DNA of 63,516 nt from Pseudomonadota bacterium (GCA_023388075.1 JAEWGX010000101.1:1-63516); one strand, 5' to 3'. Positions 42,558 through 54,616 are shown, counted from the first letter of the stretch. Numbers and translations: made by a program. Notes: a model not told the origin generated them from the letters alone.

Positions 42558-43259
42558 TCAGCCGGAATGCCGCAGGCGCCTTCCCAGAAGGTAGGTTTCC
42601 GCCGACCGGTCACGCGATGCCTTGGGCTTGCGTGGCGTCACGGCGACGAAGGTCTCCTTGAAGCGCTTGACGAGCTGGCTGTAGCCGCTGCCGTGAAAGC
42701 ACTTGATGAGCAGCGCCCCCTCCGGCGCCAGCCAGCTCGCTGCAAATTCCACCGACAGCTCCGCGAGATCCTCCATCCGGGCGGCATCCGCCACGCCGAC
42801 GCCACTCAGGTTGGGTGCCATGTCGGAAAGCACAAGGTCGACCCGGCGACCGTCCAGCGCGGCTTCGAGGGCGGCAAGTCCCTCGGTTTCCCGGAAATCG
42901 CCCTGCACGAAGGTCACGCCCGGAATCGGCTCCATCGGCAACAGGTCCATCGCCACGATCCGGCCGTCGACCGGCGCGCCGGGTGACTCCCCGCGCGCGT
43001 CGTCCGCCCGGGCCGCGTCGGCGTCGAGCGCGGCGCGGGCGAGCCGCCGCCGGACCACCTGCGACCAGCTGCCCGGGGCGGATCCCAGGTCCACGACCGA
43101 CATGCCGGGACGGATCAGGCGATCCTGCTCGTCGATTCCGATCAGCTTGAAGGCCGCCCGCGAACGGTACTGATGCCGCTGGGCGAGCTTGACGTAGGGA
43201 TCGGTGAGATGGTCGTGCAGCCAGGCCCGGTTGACCTTCCTGCTCTTGCTGCTGTACAT
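42558..43259 (-). CDS. rlmE: 23S rRNA 2'-O-ribose U2552 methyltransferase
   Basis: 233 residues. KAAFKLIGIDEQ, the SAM motif VVDLGSAPGSWSQVV, and DLVLSDMAPNLSG place the Lys-Asp-Lys-Glu tetrad; ALLIKCFHGSGY is the third block. A ~22-residue insertion (ALDADAARADDARGESPGAPVDG) is larger than in E. coli RlmE. Acts on the 50S subunit late in assembly. Start ATG at 43259, divergent from yhbY with 55 bp between them; ftsH follows after 98 bp. Confidence 0.94.
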   Translation of the reverse strand: MYSSKSRKVNRAWLHDHLTDPYVKLAQRHQYRSRAAFKLIGIDEQDRLIRPGMSVVDLGSAPGSWSQVVRRRLARAALDADAARADDARGESPGAPVDGRIVAMDLLPMEPIPGVTFVQGDFRETEGLAALEAALDGRRVDLVLSDMAPNLSGVGVADAARMEDLAELSVEFAASWLAPEGALLIKCFHGSGYSQLVKRFKETFVAVTPRKPKASRDRSAETYLLGRRLRHSG

Positions 43260-43314
43260 GACTTGCCTACGTGCGCGCGGCGCCGGCGGGCGGATGACCG
43301 TAGAATCCCGCACG

Positions 43315-43602
43315 ATGCCCACCCTGCTTCTCACCAACGCCGAACGCAAGGCCCTGAAGGCCCGCGCCCATTCCCTGCATCCGACCGTGATCGTCGGCGC
43401 CGCCGGGCTCACGCCCGCCGTGCTGCAGGAGATCGACCGGGCGCTTGCCAGCCACGAGCTGATCAAGGTGCGGCTCGCCGGGGCCGACCGCGATACCCGC
43501 GAGCGCTCCGCGGAGGACGTCGCCGAGGCACTGTCCTGCGCGGTGGTGCAGTTGATCGGGCATGTGCTGGTGGTCTTCCGACCCTTCCCCGAGGACGCCT
43601 GA
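43315..43602 (+). CDS. yhbY: Ribosome assembly RNA-binding protein YhbY (CRM domain)
   Basis: 95 residues, a single CRM domain: LTNAERKALKARAHSLHPTVIVGAAGLTPAVLQEIDRALASHELIKVRL. The usual VG(K/R)xGLT loop is VGAAGLT here. Associates with the large-subunit precursor. The only plus-strand gene in the right half of the window; start ATG at 43315. Convergent with greA, 28-bp gap. Confidence 0.93.
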   Translation: MPTLLLTNAERKALKARAHSLHPTVIVGAAGLTPAVLQEIDRALASHELIKVRLAGADRDTRERSAEDVAEALSCAVVQLIGHVLVVFRPFPEDA

Positions 43603-43630
43603 GGCGGGGCTGGATCAGCCGGGCTCGCGG

Positions 43631-44107
43631 CTAGACGTACTTCACCTCGAGGATCTCGTACTCGCGGTCGCCACCGGGGGCGCGGACTTCCGCGACATCG
43701 CCCGCGGACTTGCCGATCAGGGCCCGGGCGAGCGGGCTCGCCACCGAGATCTTGTTGAACTTGAGGTCCGCCTCGTCCTCTCCGACGATCTGGTAGACCA
43801 CCTTCTCTCCGGATTCGAGCTCCTCGAGCGACACGGTCGCGCCGAACACCACGCGACCGTCGGCCTGGACCTCCGTGGGATCGATGATCTGCGCCGCGGC
43901 GAGCTTGGATTCCAGCTCCGCGATGCGCCCCTCGATGAAGCCCTGTCTTTCCTTCGCGGATTCGTACTCCGCGTTCTCCGACAGGTCGCCCTGCGCCCGA
44001 GCCTCGGCGATCGCGTTGATCACCGCGGGCCGGTCCACGCTTTTCAGGCGCTGCAGCTCTTCCTTCAATTGCTGCGCACCCTGGACTGTCAACGGTACCG
44101 TCACCAT
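43631..44107 (-). CDS. greA: Transcription elongation factor GreA
   Basis: 158 residues, exactly the family length. Coiled-coil finger with the acidic tip DLSENAEYESAKERQGFIEGRIAELE and the C-terminal globular domain SVSLEELESGEKVVYQIVGEDEADLKFNKISVASPLARALIGKSAGD (given as type). Rescues backtracked RNA polymerase by stimulating transcript cleavage. Start ATG at 44107 has GGAGGT 6 bp upstream; an in-frame GTG at 44119 contains that site and is rejected. A hairpin lies in its leader. Confidence 0.97.
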   Translation of the reverse strand: MVTVPLTVQGAQQLKEELQRLKSVDRPAVINAIAEARAQGDLSENAEYESAKERQGFIEGRIAELESKLAAAQIIDPTEVQADGRVVFGATVSLEELESGEKVVYQIVGEDEADLKFNKISVASPLARALIGKSAGDVAEVRAPGGDREYEILEVKYV

Positions 44108-44128
44108 TGCGACCTCCACAAAAGCAAA

Positions 44129-44146
44129 CCCCGGATGAATCCGGGG
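44129..44146 (-). terminator. Rho-independent terminator / greA leader attenuator
   Basis: A perfect 7-bp GC stem (CCCCGGA with TCCGGGG) and a TGAA/TTCA tetraloop; on the minus strand it is followed by TTTGCTTTT. It lies 22 bp upstream of the greA ATG, inside the likely leader. It could end the aspDH operon or act like the E. coli greA leader terminator that produces the GraL small RNA. Confidence 0.7.
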
Positions 44147-44170
44147 CTGGCATGACGAGAATGCCCTTGC

Positions 44171-44179
44171 AGTGTAGCA
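44171..44179 (-). promoter_or_regulatory. Candidate extended -10 promoter of greA
   Basis: TGCTACACT on the minus strand is an extended -10 (TGnTAnnnT). A start about 7 bp downstream would place the leader hairpin about 18-20 nt into the transcript, the E. coli greA/GraL layout. The -35 is poor, as usual for extended -10 promoters. Confidence 0.45.
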
Positions 44180-44233
44180 CCTAAGCGGCAGACGATCGGA
44201 TGTCCTGCCCGTGCCGTCCGGCTATGCCCCCGG

Positions 44234-44260
44234 CATCCCCCGCCATCCCCCGCCATCCCG
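44234..44260. repeat. 10-bp tandem repeat, 2.7 copies
   Basis: CATCCCCCGC is repeated at 44234, 44244 and partly 44254. It lies just after the aspDH-like stop, upstream of greA. Likely slippage-prone; no clear function. Confidence 0.7.
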
Positions 44261-44274
44261 GCACTGTCGCGCCG

Positions 44275-45069
44275 CTATCCCGCCCAGATGGCGAGGGTTT
44301 CGCGCCGCAGGCAGGCAAGAAGGCTGGCGGCGACCGGATGCCAGTCCGGATCCCCACCGGGTTCGAGCGCAGCCCGCACCCGGCCATAGCGGCCGGTCGC
44401 CTCGATCGCGAGCCGATGCTCGCCCGCCGTATGCCGCACAGCGACCGTGGTCCGCTCGAGTCCGGGCCCCGCCCAGGCGGCGGCCACTGCCACGTTGACC
44501 CCCTCGGGATACCTGCCGGCGGCTTCGCGCACGGACCCGGCGAAGGCGGCACGCGGATCGCCTGCCGTGACGGTGGGCTCGCCCGCTCGAGCGGCGTCCG
44601 GCGTGTGCACGGCGACATGCAGGGTCGCCTTTGGGTCCCACGCCGCGAGCGCGATGCCGTCGAGCCCCGCAATCGCGCCCGGTACCAGGCGCAGGCGATG
44701 GCCGCCGCGGCGGCAGGCTGCCTCCAGGCGCGCCGCCAGCTGCCCATCCGCGAGCGCGGTGCCGTTCACCGTCCAGACGTCGGCAGCGAGCAGCGCAGGC
44801 TCGCCGAGAGATGCAAGGGCGGACGGCCCCGCCGCCTCGACGATCAGGTCGAAGCCGGCTCGAAGGAAGGCCTCGACATCGTCGGTCACCGCGATCGCTC
44901 CGATCGTCCTGCGCGAGCGGGCCAGCACGCCGCCGAGCGCCCAGCCTGCCACCTCGCCCGCGTGCAGCGCCTGCGCCACCGGGGCCGCGATCCGGCCGCA
45001 GCCGATCACGCCGACACGCCGTGGCGGGCGTGCCGGCGACGCCTGCCGCTCAGGCGTTGTCGCCGGCAT
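44275..45069 (-). CDS. Aspartate dehydrogenase-like NAD(P) oxidoreductase (DUF108)
   Basis: 264 residues from the ATG at 45069. GVIGCGRIAAPVAQAL is the Rossmann loop; DLIVEAAGPSAL, TVNGTALAD and RLRLVPGAIAGLDGIALAAW match the L-aspartate dehydrogenase/DUF108 family, where a central His and the GAIAGLD loop bind substrate. True members make iminoaspartate for NAD synthesis or use D/L-amino acids. The start overlaps the TIGR04076 stop by 20 bp. End of the liv-AKR operon; probable amino-acid or imine metabolism. Confidence 0.75.
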   Translation of the reverse strand: MPATTPERQASPARPPRRVGVIGCGRIAAPVAQALHAGEVAGWALGGVLARSRRTIGAIAVTDDVEAFLRAGFDLIVEAAGPSALASLGEPALLAADVWTVNGTALADGQLAARLEAACRRGGHRLRLVPGAIAGLDGIALAAWDPKATLHVAVHTPDAARAGEPTVTAGDPRAAFAGSVREAAGRYPEGVNVAVAAAWAGPGLERTTVAVRHTAGEHRLAIEATGRYGRVRAALEPGGDPDWHPVAASLLACLRRETLAIWAG

Positions 45070-45508
45070 CCAACGGGACCACGCTGAAGTCGCCGTGACG
45101 CAGGGTGCGCCGCCCGAGGCGGGTGATCTTGAACTGCACGCCACACGCCGGATCGGTGCTCGCGATCAGGGTGTCCGTGGTCATCCAGTCATTGGGATGG
45201 GTTGGACGCTGCTTGGCCGGGATGAAGGGAAGCACCGCCAGCAGGCCATAGAGCGAGAAGCTCGGATTGTCCTTGGGCAGGATCACCCGGCCGCCGATGA
45301 CCTCGAACCAGTCACCCTTCTTCGCATGCATCACGAAGGGCCGGCCGGATTCCACCACCTCCACCCGGAGGTCGTAGAGCTCGAACTCGTCGGAGGCGCC
45401 GGACGCGCCGGACGCCGCTGCAGCGCCGGCGCTGCCCGCGGACACGGGCGCCTCCTGGGGCGCATTCGGGTTGGAGGTCGGGTCGGTCATCGGAAGGGTC
45501 CTCGTCAT
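45050..45508 (-). CDS. TIGR04076 family protein
   Basis: 152 residues starting from the ATG at 45508, which overlaps the aldo/keto reductase stop by ATGA. A low-complexity Ala/Ser/Gly linker (residues about 24-42) precedes one domain: DLRVEVVESGRPFVMHAKKGDWFEVIGGRVILP, then YGLLAVLPFIPAKQR, then CGVQFKITRLGRR. This is the TIGR04076 plan, though the first Cys of the usual CxxGHxxGD site is absent. Role unknown; partners in this operon are catabolic, so it may be an accessory enzyme or binding subunit. Confidence 0.65.
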   Translation of the reverse strand: MTRTLPMTDPTSNPNAPQEAPVSAGSAGAAAASGASGASDEFELYDLRVEVVESGRPFVMHAKKGDWFEVIGGRVILPKDNPSFSLYGLLAVLPFIPAKQRPTHPNDWMTTDTLIASTDPACGVQFKITRLGRRTLRHGDFSVVPLDAGDNA

Positions 45509-46596
45509 TGCGACCGGCGCAGGCTCGAGATGTCCGGCGCCATGTCGATGTGGGCGGGTGCGCCGCCCGTGTTCTGATTCATGTGCATGATCCGGGCGTG
45601 GATGCTGTCCTTGTCCCGCTCGAGGTCGTAGCAGTCGCCGCGCGGACCCGGCGCGGCCCGCACGATGGCATCGAGCCGGGCCGTGTCGTCGGCATCCAGC
45701 TTCAGCCGGAAGATCGCCATGGTCTCGTCGAGGTGGCGGGCATCGCGCGCTCCCACCAGCGCGGCGGCCACCTGGGGCCTGTCCAGCACATAGCGCGCGG
45801 CCACGGCGGCGATGGTGCTGCCGTGCTTGCGCGCGATCGCGTCGGCGGCCGCGAGCAGCGCCTGGAAGGCGTCCCATCCGCCGAACTCCTCGATGATCAG
45901 CCGGTACTTGATCAACGAGCGGTTCGCGAAGGGCGGCGTCGGATCCGGCTGGCCCACCCAGCGGTCCGAGAGGAACCCCCCCGCGATGGTGCCGTAGCAG
46001 AGGAGGTGGATGCCGTGCTCTTGGCAGAAGTCCACCATGCCGTTCTCCGGCCGCAGGTCCATGAGCGAGTACTGGAGCTGGTTGGAGAGCAGCGTGATGC
46101 CGGCGTCGACGATCTCCGCGAGCCGCGGCACGTTGAAGTTGGTGGTGCCGATGTGTGCGATCTTGCCCGCCCGCTGCAGCTCCTGCAGCCAGACCATGGC
46201 CTGCACGCAGCCGGGAACCTCGTAGTCCCACCAGTGGAACTGGACCAGGTCGAGCTGCTCGACGCCCAGGCGGCGCAGGGAGGTATCCACCGCCTCGGCG
46301 ACGTCCTTGCGCGAGAGCGTCGGCAGCAGGCCGAGATCGGGCGTGTACTTGGTGGAGACGCGCAACCGCCGGGCAAGATCCGGATGCCGGCGGCGGAACG
46401 CGCCGATCAGCTCCTCCACGCCGACGTAGTGGTCGGCGCAGTCGAAGGCGTTGATGCCCGCTTCGACGAAGCGGCGCATGTCCTCGATCGCGTCGTCCTG
46501 GGAGTACGGCGCGCCATGCTTGGCCGACAGCTGCCAGTTGCCCTTGGCGACGCGCGAGATGGTGTAGCCGGGGGCCAGCGTGATGGTTTCGGTCAT
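45505..46596 (-). CDS. Aldo/keto reductase
   Basis: 363 residues, a (beta/alpha)8 NADPH enzyme. The catalytic tetrad is visible: Asp52 (FDCADHY), Tyr57, Lys83 (STKYTP), His121 (QFHWWD). A long C-terminal segment with NQNTGGAPAHIDM follows the barrel. Reduces carbonyls or oxidises alcohols of the compound imported by the neighbouring transporter. It overlaps livJ by ATGA and the TIGR04076 gene by ATGA. Confidence 0.88.
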   Translation of the reverse strand: MTETITLAPGYTISRVAKGNWQLSAKHGAPYSQDDAIEDMRRFVEAGINAFDCADHYVGVEELIGAFRRRHPDLARRLRVSTKYTPDLGLLPTLSRKDVAEAVDTSLRRLGVEQLDLVQFHWWDYEVPGCVQAMVWLQELQRAGKIAHIGTTNFNVPRLAEIVDAGITLLSNQLQYSLMDLRPENGMVDFCQEHGIHLLCYGTIAGGFLSDRWVGQPDPTPPFANRSLIKYRLIIEEFGGWDAFQALLAAADAIARKHGSTIAAVAARYVLDRPQVAAALVGARDARHLDETMAIFRLKLDADDTARLDAIVRAAPGPRGDCYDLERDKDSIHARIMHMNQNTGGAPAHIDMAPDISSLRRSQ

Positions 46597-47861
46597 AGTC
46601 CTACCTGCGCTTCGAGCGCGTTCATCTCCTCGAGCGAGATCGTCTTCTCGGTCACGATCGCGCCGTCGGACACCTTCCAGATGATCATCGGGCCGCTCAC
46701 GTCACCGTTGCGGTCGAAGCGGAACGGCCCCGTGGCACCGACATAGCGGATCTTCCGGCCTTCGGCGAGCGCCTTCAGGCCCTTGCGGAGCTCGTCGACG
46801 CCCGGCCCGACGACCATGCCGTCGGGATCCTGGACCGCGCGCAGCGCATCGCGGATCGCGGGCCCTTCGAGGCTGGGCGCCGCCTGCATGGCGAGCAAGG
46901 TCACCGCGGCGGCATCATACATGGTGTGCAGGCCGGGGCCGACCGGCGGCCGGTTGTAGGCGGCCTGGAACGCCTGGTTGAACGCGTCGACGCCGGGGCC
47001 CGAGGCCTGGCCGTTGTCGATGCCGACGGCGTTGCGCAGGAAGCGCTCGCCCACTCCCTTGATGATGTCCATCGAGCGCATGGTGTTGTGCAGGACCACG
47101 TTCTGCGTGCCGCCGAGGGAGAACCATTCGCGCAGCACCACGGTCGCGTCCTGCGAGAGCCCGACCAGCACCAGCGAATCCGGCTCGAGCGCGAGCGCCT
47201 TGGAGACGTCGGACCGATAGGAAGGCTGGTTCTCGTTGTACGCGATCATGCCGGCCACGCTGCCACCCAGCTTCTCGATCGCCTTCTTGGCATCCGGCGC
47301 GACACCGGCGCCGAAGTCGTTGTTGATGTACATGATGACGGTCTTCTTGTAGCCCTTGTCCTTGACCGCCTGGGCATGCGCGAGCGCCGTCGTGCGCGAG
47401 GTCGGGATGGTGCGGAAGAAGTAGCCGCCGGTCTTGCCCTCCTCGGCCATCTTGGTGAGCGCCGGCGTGACCGCGCAGCAGGCGATGGTCGGCACCTGCT
47501 TCGGCGCGGAGACCGAATTCACCACCGCGAGCGCGGTGCCGCTGCCCACCAGCCCCACCAGCGCAGGGACCTTCTGCACGTCCACCAGGTAGCGCGCGGC
47601 ATCCAGCCCCACCGACGGCTGGCTCGTGTCGTCACGGATCACGAACTCCACCTGGCAGCCCTTGACGCCGCCCGCCTTGTTCACGTGATCAACCGCGAGC
47701 CGGCCGGCATCCGCGATCACCTTGCCCACCGCGCCCTGCGCCCCCGTCTGCGCGATGATGCCGCCCAGCTTGGGGCAGTCGCCCTGCGCCTGCGCCGGCG
47801 TTGCCGCCAGCGAGCCCACGGCAAGGACCGCCGCCCCGATGATGCTTCCAAGCACGACCAT
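46593..47861 (-). CDS. livJ: Branched-chain-amino-acid-type ABC transporter, periplasmic binding protein
   Basis: 422 residues with a signal peptide (cleavage after TPAQAQ, about residue 25). GDCPKLGGIIAQTGAQGAVGKVIADAGRLAVDHVNKAGGV is the class-1 periplasmic-binding fold start. Binds an amino acid, amide, or aromatic acid outside the inner membrane and delivers it to LivHM. Separated from livM by a 75-bp gap with no strong terminator. It ends by overlapping the aldo/keto reductase, so ligand capture and processing are coupled. Confidence 0.88.
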   Translation of the reverse strand: MVVLGSIIGAAVLAVGSLAATPAQAQGDCPKLGGIIAQTGAQGAVGKVIADAGRLAVDHVNKAGGVKGCQVEFVIRDDTSQPSVGLDAARYLVDVQKVPALVGLVGSGTALAVVNSVSAPKQVPTIACCAVTPALTKMAEEGKTGGYFFRTIPTSRTTALAHAQAVKDKGYKKTVIMYINNDFGAGVAPDAKKAIEKLGGSVAGMIAYNENQPSYRSDVSKALALEPDSLVLVGLSQDATVVLREWFSLGGTQNVVLHNTMRSMDIIKGVGERFLRNAVGIDNGQASGPGVDAFNQAFQAAYNRPPVGPGLHTMYDAAAVTLLAMQAAPSLEGPAIRDALRAVQDPDGMVVGPGVDELRKGLKALAEGRKIRYVGATGPFRFDRNGDVSGPMIIWKVSDGAIVTEKTISLEEMNALEAQVGL

Positions 47862-47936
47862 GACTCTCTCCCTGATGGTTTGGAACGACCCGACTGGACG
47901 AGCCGGCTGCAGCGGCCCGACTTCGATAACCCTGGT

Positions 47937-48863
47937 TCAACGACCCGGCTTCGGCCCCGACGCCGCCCCCAGGATACCGCCCGGACGCAGCAGCAGCGTG
48001 AGCACCAGCAGGAGGCCGACGAGTATCGCCTGGACGGCCCCTCCCTGGGCCTGGTACTGCAGCGGCAGCACCGAGACGATGAAGGCACCGGAGAAGACCC
48101 ACAGTCCCCACACGACGAAGGTGCCGATCACCGCACCGTAGTTGCTGCCGCTGCCGCCCACGATCAGCATGGCCCAGATCTGGAACGTCATGATCGGCAG
48201 GAACTCGGTCGGGCTGGTGGTGCCGACATACCCCGCATAGAGGGCGCCGGACAATCCCATCAGCATCGCGCCGAGGACGAAGGCCGTCAACCGGAAGCGG
48301 ACCACGTTCTTGCCGAGTGCCGCGCAGGCAGCCTCGTCGTCGCGCAGCGCGCGCAGCACCCGGCCCCATGGCGAATGCAGCAGCGCCTGCAAGCCGGCCA
48401 CGACGACCGCCAGCACCACGAGCACCATCGCGAGGTAGCCGTGACCGAAGCCCGAAGGCCCGAGTGATTCGAACGGCCGCGGAATGCCCACCAGTCCGCG
48501 CGAGCCCCCGGTAAGCGGCTCGAGATTGTTGGCGAGCAACTGGATCGAGGTGGCGATGCCGAAGGTTGCGATGGCGAGGTAGTCGCTGCGCAACCGAAGG
48601 GTGGCGAGCCCGACCAGCATCGCGACCAGCGCCGTGGCCAGCAGGCTGCCGGCCACCCCGAGCGTGAACGGCCAGGCCAGGCTCACCAGAAGGCCCGCGC
48701 TTGCCGGCATGGTCAGGATCGCAAGCGAATATCCGCCCACCGCCACGAACCCGACCACTCCGGCGTTGAACTGGCCGGAGACGCCCCACTGCAGGTTGAG
48801 CCCGAGCGTCGCGATCGAGAGGATCGTGGCAACGGTGGCGAAGTACTCGAGGTAGGAAAGCAT
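47937..48863 (-). CDS. livM: Branched-chain-type ABC permease LivM
   Basis: 308 residues, about eight to nine spans. SIATLGLNLQWGVSGQFNAGVVGFVAVGGY and RLRSDYLAIATFGIA are LivM signatures; the EAA-like loop is ALRDDEAACAALGKNV. It forms the channel with LivH. Start ATG at 48863, 8 bp after livH. Confidence 0.9.
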   Translation of the reverse strand: MLSYLEYFATVATILSIATLGLNLQWGVSGQFNAGVVGFVAVGGYSLAILTMPASAGLLVSLAWPFTLGVAGSLLATALVAMLVGLATLRLRSDYLAIATFGIATSIQLLANNLEPLTGGSRGLVGIPRPFESLGPSGFGHGYLAMVLVVLAVVVAGLQALLHSPWGRVLRALRDDEAACAALGKNVVRFRLTAFVLGAMLMGLSGALYAGYVGTTSPTEFLPIMTFQIWAMLIVGGSGSNYGAVIGTFVVWGLWVFSGAFIVSVLPLQYQAQGGAVQAILVGLLLVLTLLLRPGGILGAASGPKPGR

Positions 48864-48871
48864 GTCGGATT

Positions 48872-49792
48872 TCAGCGTGCCGGCGCGAACAGGCCGGCCG
48901 GCCGGAAGAACAGCACCAGCAGCAGCAGCACGAACGGCACCATCGGCTTGTAGGTCCCGGGTATCACCAGCGCCGCCAGGTTCTCGCAAAGGCTGATCAG
49001 CAGCGCCCCGGCCACCGCGCCGCCGACGCTGCCGACACCGCCGAGGATGGCCGCGGTGAAGAGCGGCAGCAGCAGGTTGATGCCCATCTCCGGCCGTACC
49101 TGAACCGTCACGCCGTAGAAGACGCCGGCAAGCGCCGCGAGCGCCGCCGACACTGCCCAGGTAAGGCGGATCGTGGCGGTGATGTCGACGCCGGCGATGC
49201 CGGAGAGGACCGGGTTCTCCGCCACCGATCGCATCGCGATCCCGTGGCGGGTGAAGCGCAGGAATGCCCAGAGCGCGGCGAGCACCAGCAGCGTGATCCC
49301 GAACACGAGGATCTGGTCCGGCATCACCAGCACCCTGCCCGGCATCCGGACCGCCATCTGGATCTCGGTGCTGTAGTGGAACGGGTCCGGACCGAAGAAG
49401 AGCAGGATCAGGTTGCGCAGGACCAGCGCGAGGCCGAAGGAGGCGAAGACCAGGGTGAGCGGATCCGCGCCACGGCGGCGCAGGCGCCGGTACACCAATC
49501 GATCCAGCAACAGGGCGACCAGCACGACGACGACGATCGCGAAGGCGAGCGCTAGCGGCAATGCCCAGCCGAACGAGAAGGGTCCGATGGGCGCAGCCAG
49601 GCCCTCGCCCGATGCGCCGCTTCCGACCGCGATCGCGAGCAGGAAGAGCGCGGCGTAGGCGCCTACCGCGAGGAGGTCACCATGGGAGAAGTTGGCGAAG
49701 CGCAGGATGGCGAGGCTGAAGGTCACGCCGATCGCCCCCAGCGCCACGATGGCGCCGCTCAGCACTCCGTCGACCAGCGCCTGCCAGATCAT
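48872..49792 (-). CDS. livH: Branched-chain-type ABC permease LivH
   Basis: 306 residues, about eight spans. LVDGVLSGAIVALGAIGVTFSLAILRFANFSHGDLLAVGAY is the LivH opening and MRSVAENPVLSGIAGVDI the cytoplasmic EAA-like loop. Start ATG at 49792 overlaps the livF stop (ATGA, 49789-49792). Pairs with LivM. Confidence 0.9.
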   Translation of the reverse strand: MIWQALVDGVLSGAIVALGAIGVTFSLAILRFANFSHGDLLAVGAYAALFLLAIAVGSGASGEGLAAPIGPFSFGWALPLALAFAIVVVVLVALLLDRLVYRRLRRRGADPLTLVFASFGLALVLRNLILLFFGPDPFHYSTEIQMAVRMPGRVLVMPDQILVFGITLLVLAALWAFLRFTRHGIAMRSVAENPVLSGIAGVDITATIRLTWAVSAALAALAGVFYGVTVQVRPEMGINLLLPLFTAAILGGVGSVGGAVAGALLISLCENLAALVIPGTYKPMVPFVLLLLVLFFRPAGLFAPAR

Positions 49793-50523
49793 GACGCCAC
49801 GGCGAACTTGCCGAGATAGAGCTGCGCGACGGCGGGGTCGTCGCGCAGCGCCTGCGCCGTTCCCGAGTGCGCGATGCGACCATTCACCAGCACGAGTCCC
49901 CGGTCGGCGATGCGCAGGCCCGCGCGCACGTTCTGTTCCACCATCAGGACCCCGATGCCGCTGTCGGCGATCCGACGGACATGGTCGAACACCTCCGTCA
50001 CCATGCGGGGCGAGAGGCCGGCGCTCGGCTCGTCGAGGAGCAGCAGGCGCGGCGCCGTCATCAGGGCGCGCGCGATCGCGAGCATCTGGCGCTGGCCGCC
50101 GGAGAGCGCGCGGCCGGGCGCGCGCCGGTGCCGCGCGAGGTCCGGAAAGCGTTCGAAGGCGGCCGCCAGCCGCGGGCCGAGGTCTCCCTTCACCAGGTGG
50201 CCGCCGATGCGCAGGTTCTCCTCCACCGACAAGCTGGTGAACACGTTGTCGGTCTGCGGCACGAAGGCGACGCCGCCCGCGGTGACCCGGTTGGGCGGCA
50301 GGTTCCCGATATCGCGGCCTTCGAACTCGATGCGACCGGCAAAGAGCGCGACCACGCCGGCCACCGCCTTCACCAGGGTCGACTTGCCCGCGCCGTTCGG
50401 CCCCAGCAGCACCAGCACTTCGCCGGCCGCGAGCTCGAAGTCGGCGCGGTGCACGATCGGGAGGTCCCGTCGGTAGCCGGCGACCACCCCCTCGCCGCGC
50501 AGCATGGTCGCGGCGGCGCTCAC
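49789..50523 (-). CDS. livF: ABC transporter ATP-binding protein LivF
   Basis: 244 residues. Walker A GPNGAGKST, signature LSGGQRQMLAIARAL and Walker B LLLLDEPSAGLSP are intact. GTG start at 50523 shares GTGA with the livG stop. Drives import through LivHM. Cytoplasmic. Confidence 0.93.
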   Translation of the reverse strand: MSAAATMLRGEGVVAGYRRDLPIVHRADFELAAGEVLVLLGPNGAGKSTLVKAVAGVVALFAGRIEFEGRDIGNLPPNRVTAGGVAFVPQTDNVFTSLSVEENLRIGGHLVKGDLGPRLAAAFERFPDLARHRRAPGRALSGGQRQMLAIARALMTAPRLLLLDEPSAGLSPRMVTEVFDHVRRIADSGIGVLMVEQNVRAGLRIADRGLVLVNGRIAHSGTAQALRDDPAVAQLYLGKFAVAS

Positions 50524-51302
50524 CGCGGCGCCTCGCCCTGCTCCACGGCGACGTCCTCGCCAAGGTAGGCATCGATCACCCGCGGATCGGCACGCACCTG
50601 CCGCGGCGCGCCCTCCATGACCACCCGCCCCTGCGCCATCACGACGACCGGGTCGCAGAGCTGCATCACCAGGTCCATGTTGTGCTCGATCACCAGGAAC
50701 GTGACACCGCGTCGATGCAGCAGCCGGATGCGGTCCACCAGCGACTCCAGCAGCACCGGATTCACGCCGGCGGCCGGCTCGTCGAGCAGGATGATCGCCG
50801 GATCCACCATCAGCACCCGGGCAAGCTCCAGCAGCTTCTGCTGCCCGCCCGAGAGCGACCGCGCCGGCTCGTCGGCAAGGCGGGCCAGCCCGACGAAGTC
50901 GGCCACCTCCAGGGCTTTCTCCCGGTGCACCGCTTCCTCGCGCCGGATCCGTCCGCGCCGCGCCCAGGTGTTCCAGAAGCGCTCGCCGCTCTGGCCGGCC
51001 GGCACCAGCATCAGGTTCTCGAGCACCGTCAGGCTGCCGAGCGGCCGCGGGATCTGGAAGGTGCGTCCGATGCCCCTGTGGAACACCTGGTCCGGCCGCA
51101 ACCCGTCGATGCGTCGCCCTTCCAGGCGGATCTCGCCGCCGTCCGGGCGCATCGCGCCGGCGATGGTGTTGAAGAGCGTGGTCTTGCCGGCGCCGTTCGG
51201 TCCGATGAGCCCGGTGATGGCGCCCTGGCGCAGCCGCAGGCTCACGTCGTCGACGGCGCGCAGGGCGCCGAAGGTCTTGACTACGCGGTCCAGCTCCAGC
51301 AA
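50520..51302 (-). CDS. livG: ABC transporter ATP-binding protein LivG
   Basis: 260 residues. Walker A GPNGAGKT, signature LSGGQQKLLELARVL, Walker B IILLDEPAAGVNP. The start is TTG at 51302, with a GGAGG site 5 bp upstream; carB ends 19 bp before it. First gene of the transporter operon, apparently transcribed from carB read-through or a promoter in carB. Confidence 0.92.
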   Translation of the reverse strand: MLELDRVVKTFGALRAVDDVSLRLRQGAITGLIGPNGAGKTTLFNTIAGAMRPDGGEIRLEGRRIDGLRPDQVFHRGIGRTFQIPRPLGSLTVLENLMLVPAGQSGERFWNTWARRGRIRREEAVHREKALEVADFVGLARLADEPARSLSGGQQKLLELARVLMVDPAIILLDEPAAGVNPVLLESLVDRIRLLHRRGVTFLVIEHNMDLVMQLCDPVVVMAQGRVVMEGAPRQVRADPRVIDAYLGEDVAVEQGEAPR

Positions 51303-51321
51303 GCAAGCCTCCGCCGGGGGC

Positions 51322-54616
<3,295 letters not shown>

